NCBI GenBank assembly: GCA_903853185.1
Contig: CAINSX010000316.1
Coordinates: forward strand, 1-14,722
Direction of reading: 5' to 3'
Length of the DNA stretch: 14,722 nucleotides
Source: an uncultured Opitutia bacterium
GTDB taxonomy: Bacteria; Verrucomicrobiota; Verrucomicrobiia; Opitutales; UBA953
This document shows, piece by piece, positions 14,573 to 14,722 of this stretch. The notes beneath the pieces were generated by a model. The model saw only the letters and a list, made by a program, of their open reading frames with translations, had not been told where the DNA came from and did not search any database. Position numbers and translations under genes: made by a program. Numbering within the stretch: the first letter of the stretch is position 1; each line of letters begins with the position of its first letter.

Positions 14573-14722
14573 TTAGGCGGCCTGTTCGCGATCCAGCAGG
14601 GCGTAGACCACGGGCGTCGCGACAAGGGAGAAGAGCACGGACATGCCGAGGGCACCGATGACTGCGATGGCCAGTGGCTTCAGCATGTCGGAGCCGGTGC
14701 CGATGCCATAGGCGAGTGGGAG
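14573..14722 (-). CDS. C-terminal fragment of a third RND efflux permease
   Basis: Reading leftward from the right edge gives 49 residues ending at TAA (complement of 14573-14575). They begin LPLAYGIGTGSDMLKPLAIA, and the last TM helix ends ATPVVYALLDREQAA. The 'LPLA.G.GTG..M..PLAIAV.G.L..S...SL..TPV.Y' pattern is the end of TM11 and TM12 of RND transporters. It corresponds to LPLMLGTGMGSEMRQPLGIT in the first permease of this window but is clearly divergent. The PLAIAVIG form seems closer to heavy-metal (CusA/CzcA) or unclassified RND members than to the MdtB/C type, though 49 residues cannot settle this. It belongs to a separate operon entering from the right and converges on the 84-aa gene with 7 nt between stops. 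The rest of the gene lies outside the window. Confidence 0.82.
   Translation of the reverse strand, partial: LPLAYGIGTGSDMLKPLAIAVIGALGMSVLFSLVATPVVYALLDREQAA

Noticed and set aside
14569..14579. CGCCTTAGGCG palindrome between the convergent genes as a bidirectional terminator
   Set aside because: The stem is only 4 bp with a 3-nt loop, no T-tracts flank it, and it overlaps the stop codon of the right-hand gene.
1..14722. Mobile element, CRISPR array, tRNA or rRNA genes
   Set aside because: No transposase, integrase, terminal inverted repeats, spaced direct-repeat arrays or RNA gene signatures were seen. Composition is even throughout.

Overview
The window is uniformly GC-rich and densely coded. 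It has no tRNA, rRNA, CRISPR array, transposase or integrase that I can find. The combination of a polysaccharide pyruvyl transferase-like tail, an exported DUF6807 ('PmoA-family') protein, a type I sulfatase, an SGNH hydrolase and a PL6-type lyase, with few recognisable Shine-Dalgarno sequences, suggests a Verrucomicrobiota or other PVC-group bacterium (possibly Opitutae). This is an inference from gene content only; the window carries no phylogenetic marker.

Layout: (1) 3-239 is the 3' end of a gene resembling polysaccharide pyruvyl transferases. (2) 240-383 is a regulatory gap with a weak hairpin, a CTTAA direct repeat with an 11-bp period, and a perfect 17-bp inverted repeat overlapping a consensus TTGACA. 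(3) 384-9186 is a four-gene operon for a complete tripartite efflux pump: periplasmic adaptor, MdtB/MuxB-like permease, MdtC/MuxC-like permease (4-nt overlap) and NodT-type outer-membrane factor. This is the gene order of the two-permease MdtABC and MuxABC-OpmB systems. (4) 9228-10745 is an exported PL6/chondroitinase B-like lyase on the same strand. (5) 10761-12101, minus strand, is a two-gene unit: an exported DUF6807 protein followed by a small ParB/Srx-fold-like protein. (6) 12193-14565, divergent from unit 5, is an operon of an FGly-type sulfatase, an SGNH hydrolase and an 84-aa membrane protein. (7) 14573-14722, minus strand, is the last 49 residues of a third RND permease that runs off the right edge.

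Functionally there are two blocks. The pump should take substrates from the inner membrane or periplasm out through its own outer-membrane channel. The second block (lyase, sulfatase, SGNH esterase, DUF6807) looks like a small exported set for dismantling a sulfated, perhaps acylated, uronate-containing glycan. No sugar transporter, TonB receptor or regulator is in view. Several predicted exported proteins end in short Lys/Ala/Pro-rich tails. I see no clear-cut new defence or mobile system. The observations most worth following are the regulatory elements before the pump, the lyase with an altered metal-site spacing beside a sulfatase, the DUF6807/ParB-like pair and the shared cationic tails.
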